A stretch of 32,408 nt of DNA, from NCBI GenBank assembly GCA_018780365.1, contig JADMJR010000184.1, positions 1-32,408 on the forward strand. The letters are read 5' to 3'. This stretch comes from Acidovorax sp. (GTDB taxonomy: Bacteria > Pseudomonadota > Gammaproteobacteria > Burkholderiales > Burkholderiaceae_C). Below are positions 15,900 to 22,624 of this stretch, piece by piece (within the stretch, counting starts at the first letter, position 1; every line of letters starts with the position of its first letter). The notes below the pieces were generated by a model. That model did not search any database. It was not told the DNA's origin and saw only the letters and a program-made list of their open reading frames with translations. The translations under genes were made by a program, and so were the position numbers.

Positions 15900-16571
15900 A
15901 TGGGAACCCTCTACCTTGTGCGCCATGGCCAGGCCTCGTTTGGCGCAGAAAACTACGACCAGCTCAGCCCCGTCGGCCACCAGCAGGCGGTGCGGCTGGG
16001 CCAGTTCTGGCGCGAGCGCGGCCAGCGCTTTGACGCCGTGATCACCGGCACGCTGCAGCGCCATGTGCAGACGCTGGACGGCATCGTGGAAGGCCTGGGC
16101 GCCGTCCCCGAGGCGCTGCGCCTGCCCGGCCTCAACGAGTACGACAGCCACGCGCTCATCGCGGCCATCCACCCCCAACCGCTGGGCAAGGCCGACACGC
16201 CCGAGCTGTACCGCCAACACTTTCGCATCCTGTGCGACGCGCTGGCACAGTGGATGGCCGGTGTCATCAGCCCCCAGGGCATGCCCAGCTGGAACGATTT
16301 TTCGGCCGGTGTGCGCAGCGCGCTCGACCATGTGCGCCACCACCACGCGGGCCAGAACGTGTTGCTGGTGAGCAGCGGCGGCCCCATCTCCACCGCCGTG
16401 GGCGAGGTGCTGGGCACCGCGCCCGAAGTGACGATTGCGCTGAACATGCGCATCCGCAACAGCGCGGTGACGGAATTCTCGATTGCGCCCAAGCGGCTGA
16501 TGCTGCAGACCTTCAACACCCTGCCGCACCTGAACGGGGTGGAGCATGCGGGGTGGATAACACATGCGTGA
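15900..16571 (+). CDS. Histidine phosphatase-superfamily protein with altered second motif
   Basis: The 223-residue protein has the phosphoglycerate-mutase-like RHG motif (LVRHGQASFG, His9 as the expected phospho-acceptor), the PVGHQQA helix and LNEYDSH. In classical members the second catalytic histidine lies in a VSHGG-type motif; here the equivalent is VSSGGP (Ser158, Ser159), so that histidine is missing. Such forms may be phosphatases of altered activity or non-catalytic proteins. No clear Shine-Dalgarno precedes the ATG; the upstream bases belong to a family B repeat. It stands alone between two family B copies. Confidence 0.85.
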   Translation: MGTLYLVRHGQASFGAENYDQLSPVGHQQAVRLGQFWRERGQRFDAVITGTLQRHVQTLDGIVEGLGAVPEALRLPGLNEYDSHALIAAIHPQPLGKADTPELYRQHFRILCDALAQWMAGVISPQGMPSWNDFSAGVRSALDHVRHHHAGQNVLLVSSGGPISTAVGEVLGTAPEVTIALNMRIRNSAVTEFSIAPKRLMLQTFNTLPHLNGVEHAGWITHA

Positions 16572-16586
16572 GCGGGCAGATAGCAC

Positions 16587-16636
16587 TATTTTTGGCACCT
16601 ACCGCGCACTGGATATGCCTTTATTGCTATTAAATA
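16587..16636 (-). repeat. Family B repeat, copy 3 (reverse orientation)
   Basis: Read on the minus strand, this 50-bp unit begins TATTTAATAGC and shares TATCCA with copy 5 and GCG in register. It lies in the 162-bp gap between the convergent phosphatase-like and deiminase genes. The surrounding sequence (16580-16650) is AT-rich compared with the window. No other feature is seen in this gap. Confidence 0.6.
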
Positions 16637-16733
16637 TATAGCATTCATATATGGCACGGTGCAGCGCCCACCTCTCAGCAGGTGCCAGCCCACTCCAAAG
16701 GCCTGGCCCGGCGCGCAGACCCGGGCGCCAACC

Positions 16734-17849
16734 TCAGCGCGGCTCCTGCTGCGTGGTGCAGTGGATGCCCCCGCCGCCTGCGGCTATGGCGTCGATGTCG
16801 AGCTGCACCACCTCGCGCTTCGGGAACAGCTCGCGCAGCAGCGCGCGGGCATTGGCATCGGCCCGCGCATCGCCAAACTGCGGCGCGATGACGGCGCCGT
16901 TGCACACATAGAAATTGACGTAGCCCGCCGCAAATTCGTCCGACTCGAAGCGTCTGCGCACCGTCCCGGGCGCCTTGAGCACCTCCACACGCAGCGACTG
17001 GCCGCGCGCGTCGGTGGCCTTGCGCAGGATCTCCAGATGGCGGCGGGTCACGGCGCTGTCGTACGAGTCCGGGTCTTCGTCCAGCGCAGCCACCACCACG
17101 CCAGGCGCGGCAAAGCGGGCATAGAAGTCGGTGTGCCCGTCGGTGATGTCACGGCCCGCGATGCCCGGCAGCCAGATGATCTTGCGCAGGCCCAGCAGGC
17201 GCGCCAGCTCGGCCTCGCAGGCGGCCTTGCTGAGGCCGGGGTTGCGGTTGGCGTTGAGCACGCAGCTCTCGGTGATGATGGCCGTGCCCTGCCCGTCCAC
17301 CTCGATGCCGCCGCCCTCCAGCACCAGCCGGGTGCGCAGCCGCCGCGCCTCTGCGGCCTCGGTCACATACGCGGCCACCTCGGCATCGCGCGCATGGGCC
17401 TGCTTGCCGCCCCAGCCGTTGAAGTTGAAGTCGATGCCACCCCATTGGCCCGCCGCGTTGCGCACGAACACCGGGCCGGTGTCGCGCATCCAGAGGTCGT
17501 CCACCGGCTGCACCTCCAGCTGCACGCGGCTGCCGCACAGGCGGCTGGCCAGGTCGTATTCATCCTCGCGCACCAGCATGTGCACGGGCTCGAACGCGGC
17601 GATGCTGCGTGCGATGCCAGCCAGTTGCTCGCGCACCGGTGCCAGCAGGTGCCGGCCCCAGACCTTTTCGCTGGCGCCGAAGGACATCCAGGTGGCCTGG
17701 TGCGGGTCGCCCTCGTCGGGCATGCGCCAGGTGTCCTGCGCCCCGGCGGGGGCTGCGTCAGCCACAGACGCGGACGCGGCCCAGCCCCAGGGCGCCAGGC
17801 CCAGGCTCAGGCCGCCCAGCAGGTGGCGGCGGGTGGGGGAAAAAAGCAT
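16734..17849 (-). CDS. Exported agmatine deiminase-family protein (Tat signal), copy 1
   Basis: The 371-residue protein belongs to the agmatine/peptidyl-arginine deiminase family, which hydrolyses a guanidinium group to a ureido group and ammonia. Guanidine-binding and catalytic motifs are complete: WMRDTGP, EGGGIEVDG, DGHTDFYARF and the nucleophile in GGGGIHCTTQQEP (Cys364). The N-terminus SPTRRHLLGGLSLGLAPWGWA is a twin-arginine-type signal followed by an Ala-rich cleavage region (ASASVADAAPA). The start at 17849 has AGGAG (17864-17860) 10 bp upstream; an ATG at 17867 would add six residues. The related copy lies 33 bp upstream on the same strand. Agmatine deiminases are normally cytosolic, so export is unusual. 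Confidence 0.88.
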   Translation of the reverse strand: MLFSPTRRHLLGGLSLGLAPWGWAASASVADAAPAGAQDTWRMPDEGDPHQATWMSFGASEKVWGRHLLAPVREQLAGIARSIAAFEPVHMLVREDEYDLASRLCGSRVQLEVQPVDDLWMRDTGPVFVRNAAGQWGGIDFNFNGWGGKQAHARDAEVAAYVTEAAEARRLRTRLVLEGGGIEVDGQGTAIITESCVLNANRNPGLSKAACEAELARLLGLRKIIWLPGIAGRDITDGHTDFYARFAAPGVVVAALDEDPDSYDSAVTRRHLEILRKATDARGQSLRVEVLKAPGTVRRRFESDEFAAGYVNFYVCNGAVIAPQFGDARADANARALLRELFPKREVVQLDIDAIAAGGGGIHCTTQQEPR

Positions 17850-17882
17850 AGGGGTCGCGCTCCTCATGAAAGCCTGGGTAGA

Positions 17883-19022
17883 TCAGGCGGGCTCTTGTTG
17901 GGTGGTGCAGTGGATGCCGCCCCCGCCCGCCGCGATGGCGTCGATGTTGAGCTGCACGATCTGGTGCTGGGGCAGCTCGGCCGCCAGCGCGGCGCGGGCG
18001 GCCTGGTCGGCCACGGCATCGCCAAACTGAGGCAGGAACAGTGCCTTGTCCGTGAGCAGGAAATTCACGTAGCCCGCCGCAAACTCCTTGCCAGCATACG
18101 CCGGGCGCACCTGGTTCGGTGTCTCCAGGGTCACGATGCGCAAGGCCCGCCCGCGCGCGTCGGTGGCCTGGCGCAGCAGCTCCAGGTGGCGCCGGGTCAC
18201 GGCATGGTCGAAGGAGCGGCTGTCGTTGTCCAGCGCCGCAGCCACCACGCCCGGCTTGAGGAAACGCGCATAGAAATCGGTGTGGCCGTCGGTGATGTCG
18301 CGGCCGGCAATGCCCGGCAGCCAGACGATCTTCTGCAGGCCGAGCAGGCGCTTGAGTTCGTCCTCGGCCGCCGCCTTGCTCACGCCAGGGTTGCGGTTTT
18401 CGTTGAGCACGCAGCTCTCGGTGATGAGGGCGGTGCCCTCCCCATCGACCTCGATGCCGCCGCCCTCCAGCACCAGGCGGCTGCGCAGCAGGGGCACGCC
18501 CGCCAGTTCGGCCATGCGGGCGGCCACCGTGGCGTCGCGGGCGTGGGGCTGCTTGTTGCCCCAGCCGTTGAAGTTGAAGCCCACGGCGGCCCGCTCGCCC
18601 CGAGCGTTGCGCACAAAAACACAGCCCGTGTCCCGCATCCAGAGGTCGTCGATGGCGTGCTCGATCAGCTGCACATTGGAGCCGCACAGCTGCCGGGCCG
18701 TGGCCGCGTCGGCCGGGTTCACCAGCATCTTGACCGGGGTGTAGACGCTGATGGCGTTGGCAATGCGCGCCAGCGCCTGGTGCACCGGCGTGCGCAGTTC
18801 GGCCGACCAGATGGACTCGCGGGCCACAAACGCCATCCAGACGGCACGCTGGGCGCTGCCTTCGTCCGGCATCTGCCAGGAGGTACCGGGCGCGGGCAAC
18901 GGGGCGGGCGTGGGCAGGGGCGCCGGGGTGTCCGTGGGGTCATCGCCGCCGCCACAGCCGCTCAAAAGTCCATTGAAAAGCCCCAGGCCACCCAGGCCGA
19001 GGAGAGTGCGTCGAGTTGTCAT
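17883..19022 (-). CDS. Exported agmatine deiminase-family protein (Tat lipoprotein), copy 2
   Basis: The 379-residue protein aligns with copy 1 throughout the catalytic domain and keeps WMRDTG, EGGGIEVDG, DGHTDFYARF and HCTTQQEP (Cys372). Its N-terminus has TTRRTLLGLGG followed by the lipobox LLSGC and a Gly/Asp then Pro/Ala-rich linker (residues about 25-45), so it is predicted to be a twin-arginine-exported lipoprotein. I chose the ATG at 19022; an in-frame ATG at 19070 would add 16 mainly hydrophobic residues before the twin-arginine motif and is less likely. The Pro of WMRDTGP is Cys here. It is the upstream gene of the deiminase pair, following the LysR gene. Confidence 0.87.
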   Translation of the reverse strand: MTTRRTLLGLGGLGLFNGLLSGCGGGDDPTDTPAPLPTPAPLPAPGTSWQMPDEGSAQRAVWMAFVARESIWSAELRTPVHQALARIANAISVYTPVKMLVNPADAATARQLCGSNVQLIEHAIDDLWMRDTGCVFVRNARGERAAVGFNFNGWGNKQPHARDATVAARMAELAGVPLLRSRLVLEGGGIEVDGEGTALITESCVLNENRNPGVSKAAAEDELKRLLGLQKIVWLPGIAGRDITDGHTDFYARFLKPGVVAAALDNDSRSFDHAVTRRHLELLRQATDARGRALRIVTLETPNQVRPAYAGKEFAAGYVNFLLTDKALFLPQFGDAVADQAARAALAAELPQHQIVQLNIDAIAAGGGGIHCTTQQEPA

Positions 19023-19115
19023 GCAGAACAGGGTTACGAAACAAAGAAACCCGATTTTGCGGAGCGCCAATCATCTACACAACTGATGTTTTTTAACGAA
19101 ATTGATCCATGTAGC

Positions 19116-19997
19116 TCATATATCAGCAAAATCAGCGGACGCACGGCCCCCCTGGGCAAACTGCAGCAGGCTGTCGAACACCTCGCGCACCAGGGGCAGG
19201 CGCGGCGCGCCTTCGGTGCATGAGATCCACACGGTGCCCAGCGGCAGGCCCGGGGACTGCTCCATGTGCACGAGCTGCCCCAAGCGCAAAGCCTCGTCGG
19301 CCAGCAGCCGCGACACCAGCGCCACGCCCCGGCCGCGCAGCGCCGCATCGAGCAAGAGGCGCGGGTCGTCGTAGATGGCGGTCTTGCGCAGGTGGCCCCA
19401 GTGCGCGCGGATGAAGGGGCCCACCCGGTCGCTGGTGAGGTCTTCCTCCAGGCACAGCAGGCCGGCGCCGTCGGCCAGCCCCGGCGTGGCCACGGCCACC
19501 AGCGCATCGGTGAGCAGCGGCATGTCCAGCACACCGCTCTGGCGCAGCGGCTCGCGGGTGATCGCAATGTCCACGTCCAGCTCGTCAATGAAGCGGGCGC
19601 TTTCGTCGACGGAGATGATCGGGCACAGCGCGGGGTGCGCCTGCAGCAGCTGGTCCAGGCGTGGCTGCAGCCAGCCGCTGGCAATCGGCGCGGGACAGAC
19701 CAGCGTGACGAGGCCTTCGTCCAGGTAGGTGTCGATGCGGTTGAGCCCGTTGCGGATCTGCTCCAGCGACTTGCCCACGCTGTCCTGCAGCAGGCTGCCC
19801 GCCACGGTCAGCTCCACGCCCCGCCCCTTGCGCCGGAACAGCGGCTGGCCGACCTGTTGCTCCAGCTGCGCAATCTGGTGGCTGACGGCGGACTGCGAGA
19901 CGCACAGCTCCTCGGCCGCGCGCGAGTAGCTGCCCAGCCGCGCAGCCGCCTCGAAACCGATCAGGAACTTGAAGGAGGGCAGCTTGGTGTTGGACAT
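19116..19997 (-). CDS. LysR-family transcriptional regulator
   Basis: The 293-residue protein has the N-terminal winged helix of LysR regulators (FLIGFEAAARLGSYSRAAEE then CVSQSAVSHQIAQLEQQVG, residues about 9-50) and an effector-binding domain from about residue 90. The opening SFKFLIGFEAAARLGSYSRA resembles the GcvA-like branch. The start at 19997 (MSNTKLPSF) is at the usual distance from the helix-turn-helix; upstream sequence belongs to the creatininase gene, which ends 14 bp away. It lies between an amidohydrolase and the two deiminases, all on the minus strand, and so may control either set. The 93-bp gap to the deiminases shows no clear inverted-repeat operator. Confidence 0.92.
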   Translation of the reverse strand: MSNTKLPSFKFLIGFEAAARLGSYSRAAEELCVSQSAVSHQIAQLEQQVGQPLFRRKGRGVELTVAGSLLQDSVGKSLEQIRNGLNRIDTYLDEGLVTLVCPAPIASGWLQPRLDQLLQAHPALCPIISVDESARFIDELDVDIAITREPLRQSGVLDMPLLTDALVAVATPGLADGAGLLCLEEDLTSDRVGPFIRAHWGHLRKTAIYDDPRLLLDAALRGRGVALVSRLLADEALRLGQLVHMEQSPGLPLGTVWISCTEGAPRLPLVREVFDSLLQFAQGGRASADFADI

Positions 19998-20011
19998 GGG
20001 GCGCACGCGGG

Positions 20012-20878
20012 CTAGAGCGGCCCCACGCCATCCACCAGGGTCGACAGCGGCAGCGCCTGCAGCTCCTGCAGCAGCGCCACCAACTGCACCGCCGCCGCCT
20101 GCACCACCGCCTGCCCCTTGCCGGCCGTGGCAGCAGCGGCATCGCCCACCGCGCCTGCTGGGTGGTAGTCCTGCATCTGCCAGCCCAGCTTGGCGGTTTT
20201 GCCGTTGCCCAGAATGGCGTAACGCTCCGACCGGTCTTGCGAGGTGGAGCGGAAGTTTTGCGCATGCTCCATGTGCACCGTGCCGGGCGCGAGGTGCAGC
20301 ATCATCGAGGTCTCGATCTCGCCCGCGTGGATGCCAAAGCGGTGCTCCTGCGCGCTGAACTGCCCCGCCACCGCATCGGGCAGCGGCAGGCTGAACCAGC
20401 TGGCGCTGTAGACGATGAGGTTGCAGCGGGTGCGCAGCTCGCGCGCCACGATGTCCATCACGCTCACCTGGCCGCCGTGGCCGTTGAACAGCAGCAGCTT
20501 CTTGACGCCCGCGCGGGCCACACATTCGCCGATCTCGGTCCACAGCGCGATCACCGTGGCGGGCGACAGCGTGAGCGTGCCCGGAAAACGGATGTGCTCC
20601 GGGCTCAGGCCCAGGTTCTGCGGGGGCAAAAACAGCACGGGCAGATCGGCGGGCAGCAGGGGCAGCGCGGCGTCGATCACGCCCTGCAGCAAGGTGGCAT
20701 CCACCGACAACGGCAGGTGCGGCCCATGCTGCTCGACGGCCGCCACGGGCAGCACGGCCACCACCTGGTCGGCCTGGCCCGCGCTGTGCAGCGCGGCAAA
20801 GTCGCGGGTGGACAGGTCGGCCCAGAAGCGCGAGGGCAAGGTGGGGCGGGCGGATGGGGGCGAGGCGGCAACGGTCAT
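20012..20878 (-). CDS. Creatininase-family amidohydrolase
   Basis: The 288-residue protein has the metal-binding layout of the creatininase/creatinine amidohydrolase family: PVAAVEQHGPHLPL (Glu and His), SVDATLL (Asp), FNGHGG (His) and HAGEIETSMML (Glu). Family enzymes hydrolyse cyclic or linear amides (creatinine, formamides, mycofactocin and cofactor precursors), so the name does not fix the substrate. The start at 20878 (MTVAASPPSA) is the first plausible one, 60 bp after the small membrane protein gene. The LysR gene follows after 14 bp. With the deiminases downstream, a role in guanidino- or amide-nitrogen use is possible but unproven. Confidence 0.88.
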   Translation of the reverse strand: MTVAASPPSARPTLPSRFWADLSTRDFAALHSAGQADQVVAVLPVAAVEQHGPHLPLSVDATLLQGVIDAALPLLPADLPVLFLPPQNLGLSPEHIRFPGTLTLSPATVIALWTEIGECVARAGVKKLLLFNGHGGQVSVMDIVARELRTRCNLIVYSASWFSLPLPDAVAGQFSAQEHRFGIHAGEIETSMMLHLAPGTVHMEHAQNFRSTSQDRSERYAILGNGKTAKLGWQMQDYHPAGAVGDAAAATAGKGQAVVQAAAVQLVALLQELQALPLSTLVDGVGPL

Positions 20879-20938
20879 GGCGAGATGGTAGTCGCAGCGG
20901 CGGCGCCCGCCCAGGCGCTCGCGCGGTGGTGACTTGCG

Positions 20939-21304
20939 CTACCGCAGCACCGTGGTGCCCAGCCAGTACAGCAAGTGCCCCACCCCCATCACCGAGACCA
21001 GTGTGAACGCCAGCCCGCTGGCCCGGGTGCCCAGGCCACGGCGCCGCTGCCACGCACGCACCACCCACGCCACCACCCAGCCCACGGCGGCCAACACGGC
21101 CCACAGCATCCACATCAGGCCCCGGCCCAGGCAGCCGAAGTTCTCGCAATACAGCGTGAAGCTGTAGTACGACAGCGCCACCAGCAGCGCGCACAGGCCC
21201 AGCAGCAAACCATCCAGCGCACGGGAGCACCAGACCGCTGAGCGGGAAGCAGGCTGCACAGAAGAGGAAGGGGCAGAGGGTTGTGGGCGCGCAGGCAGGT
21301 TCAT
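20939..21304 (-). CDS. Small membrane protein of unknown function
   Basis: The 121-residue protein has a Pro/Ser-rich N-terminal tail (residues 1-28) and three hydrophobic segments (about 31-50, 63-86, 97-118). Two cysteines lie between the first and second helix (YCENFGC). I do not recognise a family. The ATG at 21304 is chosen because the frame upstream loses the composition of a real protein. It is read divergently from the alanyl-tRNA editing gene and lies 60 bp upstream of the creatininase gene, so it may be the first gene of that minus-strand unit. Confidence 0.6.
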   Translation of the reverse strand: MNLPARPQPSAPSSSVQPASRSAVWCSRALDGLLLGLCALLVALSYYSFTLYCENFGCLGRGLMWMLWAVLAAVGWVVAWVVRAWQRRRGLGTRASGLAFTLVSVMGVGHLLYWLGTTVLR

Positions 21305-21323
21305 GAACAACAACACCACAGTG

Positions 21324-21342
21324 GCACGGCAACAGGCCGTGC
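21324..21342. repeat. Stem-loop in a divergent intergenic region
   Basis: GCACGGC and GCCGTGC form a perfect 7-bp inverted repeat around AACAG (21331-21335), between the divergent small membrane protein and alanyl-tRNA editing genes. It could be an operator or an untranslated-region hairpin; nothing else is visible in this 99-bp gap. Confidence 0.35.
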
Positions 21343-21403
21343 AGCCCAGCATATCGCCTGCCGTCCAGCCGCGCGCCGCCGCCCATCCCGCTACCATCAC
21401 CGC

Positions 21404-22165
21404 ATGACCCACGACCTCTTCCGACAAGACGCCTACCTGCGCGAATGCAGCGCCCACACCACCGCCGCCACCGACGCCGGCATCGTTCTGGACCGCACGG
21501 TGTTCTACCCGCTGGGCGGCGGCCAGGCCGGAGACAGCGGTGTGCTGGTGCTGGCGGACGGCACCGAGATCGCGATTGCCGACACCCGCAAGGGCAAGGA
21601 CGCCGAAGGCAAGCCCACCAGCGACATCGTGCACATTCCCGCGCCCGGGCAGGAAGAGCGCGTGGCGCAGCTGGCCCAACAGGGACCAGGCACCACCGTC
21701 ACGGCCCGCATCGACTGGGAGCGCCGCCACCGCATGATGCGCCTGCACACCACCTCCCACCTGCTGTGCCATGTGGTGCCCCAGCTGGTCAATGGCTGCT
21801 CCATCACGCCCGACTACGCGCGGCTGGACTTTGCGATGACCGACCCGCTGGACAAGGAGCAGCTCACCGCCGCCATCGCCGCCCTGGTGGCCGCCGCGCA
21901 CCCGCTCACCGTGGCCTCGATCAGCGACGAAGAACTGGACGCCAACCCCGCCCTGGTCAAAAGCATGAGCGTGCAACCCCCACGTGGTACGGGGCGCATT
22001 CGCACCATCCGCATCGGGGGCGACAACAACGCACCGTTGATCGACCTGCAGCCGTGTGGTGGCACGCATGTGGCCAATACCGCCGAGATCGGCGCCGTGG
22101 TCGTGACCAAAATTGAAAAAAAAAGCGCCACCACCCGCAGGGTGGTGCTGGGCTTCGCCCAGTGA
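21404..22165 (+). CDS. Alanyl-tRNA editing protein (AlaX type)
   Basis: The 253-residue protein is a free-standing homologue of the AlaRS editing domain, which removes Ser or Gly from mischarged tRNA(Ala) in the cytosol. The zinc ligands are all present: HTTSH (His115, His119) and CGGTH (Cys218, His222). An N-terminal beta-barrel part with FYPLGGGQAGDSG marks the longer AlaX class. The ATG at 21404 starts right at the conserved N-terminus. The 3' end (TTRRVVLGFAQ) contains a strong stem-loop, and its last 38 bases plus three after the stop are repeated 278 bp downstream. The gene appears to be transcribed alone. Confidence 0.9.
   Translation: MTHDLFRQDAYLRECSAHTTAATDAGIVLDRTVFYPLGGGQAGDSGVLVLADGTEIAIADTRKGKDAEGKPTSDIVHIPAPGQEERVAQLAQQGPGTTVTARIDWERRHRMMRLHTTSHLLCHVVPQLVNGCSITPDYARLDFAMTDPLDKEQLTAAIAALVAAAHPLTVASISDEELDANPALVKSMSVQPPRGTGRIRTIRIGGDNNAPLIDLQPCGGTHVANTAEIGAVVVTKIEKKSATTRRVVLGFAQ
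22115..22147 (-). terminator. Minus-strand intrinsic-terminator-like structure inside the alaX-type gene
   Basis: CACCACCC (22129-22136) and GGGTGGTG (22140-22147) form an 8-bp perfect stem with a 3-base loop. On the minus strand the stem is followed within a few bases by a run of at least eight T (A-run at about 22116-22124). No minus-strand gene lies upstream on that side, so it may be accidental or may stop antisense transcripts. Confidence 0.45.
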
Positions 22166-22396
22166 GCGAAGCGAAAAGCGCTTTTGGCAGCGCTGGGCCG
22201 GTCCGCTGCGACGGCGCGCGCCCTGCATTGCGATGGGATGCGAGGCGCCAAGCACAGCAATAGCACCGCTATTGCGAGCATTGGCAACGCTGCAGCGCGC
22301 GCAAGGCGGGGATGCGCGACGCGCGGCGGACCGGTCCAGCGTTGCCCGGGGCGCACTCATTTGCGTGCAACGCAAGTGAGTGCGCACCAAAAGCCT
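22166..22396. repeat. Family A repeat, copy 3, after the alanyl-tRNA editing gene
   Basis: The conserved core is 22241-22288, with stem CAATAGC (22258-22264) and GCTATTG (22268-22274) around ACC. Flanking arms around CGCTGG and CCGGTCCGC (about 22191-22210 on the left, 22325-22343 on the right) are complementary with few mismatches, and GCTTTTGG on the left recurs in complement near 22387-22394. The element begins just after the stop codon. Its right side carries an extra hairpin (22351-22385). Core orientation matches copy 2. Confidence 0.8.
22351..22385. repeat. 35-nt near-perfect hairpin
   Basis: Two 16-base arms beginning GCGCACTCA and ending TGAGTGCGC pair at 15 of 16 positions, with one T-G wobble, around loop GCA. 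It is the strongest local stem-loop I found in the window. No T-tract follows. It lies within the right arm of family A copy 3. Confidence 0.8.
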
Positions 22397-22446
22397 TGGA
22401 ATCAACCACCACCCGCCGGGTGGTGCTGGGCTTTGCCCCGTGAGCG

Positions 22447-22624
22447 CAGAGGCATGCGCCCTACCCCCGCAATGTCAACAATCTTGAGCCACCACAGCCG
22501 CCTGTTGCAATGGCTTACCCCGACTGACGCACAAGACGGACAATAGCGGCTCGCGCGCGCGGCCTCCTCTCTGGTTTCTGCACCAGGCCTTCTGGGACTG
22601 CGGCGCTCACCTTTGCCTGCCGCC
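22447..22624 (+). other. Leader region before the DUF748 gene
   Basis: This 178-bp stretch follows the duplicated remnant. I see no coding sequence, inverted repeat or convincing promoter hexamers. It should hold the promoter of the large gene at 22625. Confidence 0.35.

Larger units (their letters stand above)
22128..22446 (+). repeat. 41-bp direct repeat of the alaX-type 3' end flanking family A copy 3
   Basis: Bases 22128-22168 (end of the editing gene through its stop) recur at 22406-22446 with three mismatches, an offset of 278 bp. The family A element lies between the two copies. The downstream copy is not attached to an open gene and appears to be a duplicated remnant. Confidence 0.85.

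Noticed and set aside
13640-15901. 753-codon minus-strand frame
   Set aside because: It mirrors the dehydratase and membrane-protein genes and shows no family motif.
16659-19223. 854-codon plus-strand frame
   Set aside because: It is the complement of the two deiminase genes, which have complete catalytic motifs on the minus strand.
19998-21386. N-terminal extension of the LysR frame on the minus strand
   Set aside because: The frame is open upstream, but that part overlaps the creatininase gene and lacks protein-like composition; the LysR start at 19997 is at the usual distance from the helix-turn-helix.
22172-22186. AAAAGCGCTTTT palindrome as an intrinsic terminator of the alanyl-tRNA editing gene
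   Set aside because: The stem is only A-T and GC-core with no loop or separate T-tract; it is better treated as part of family A copy 3.
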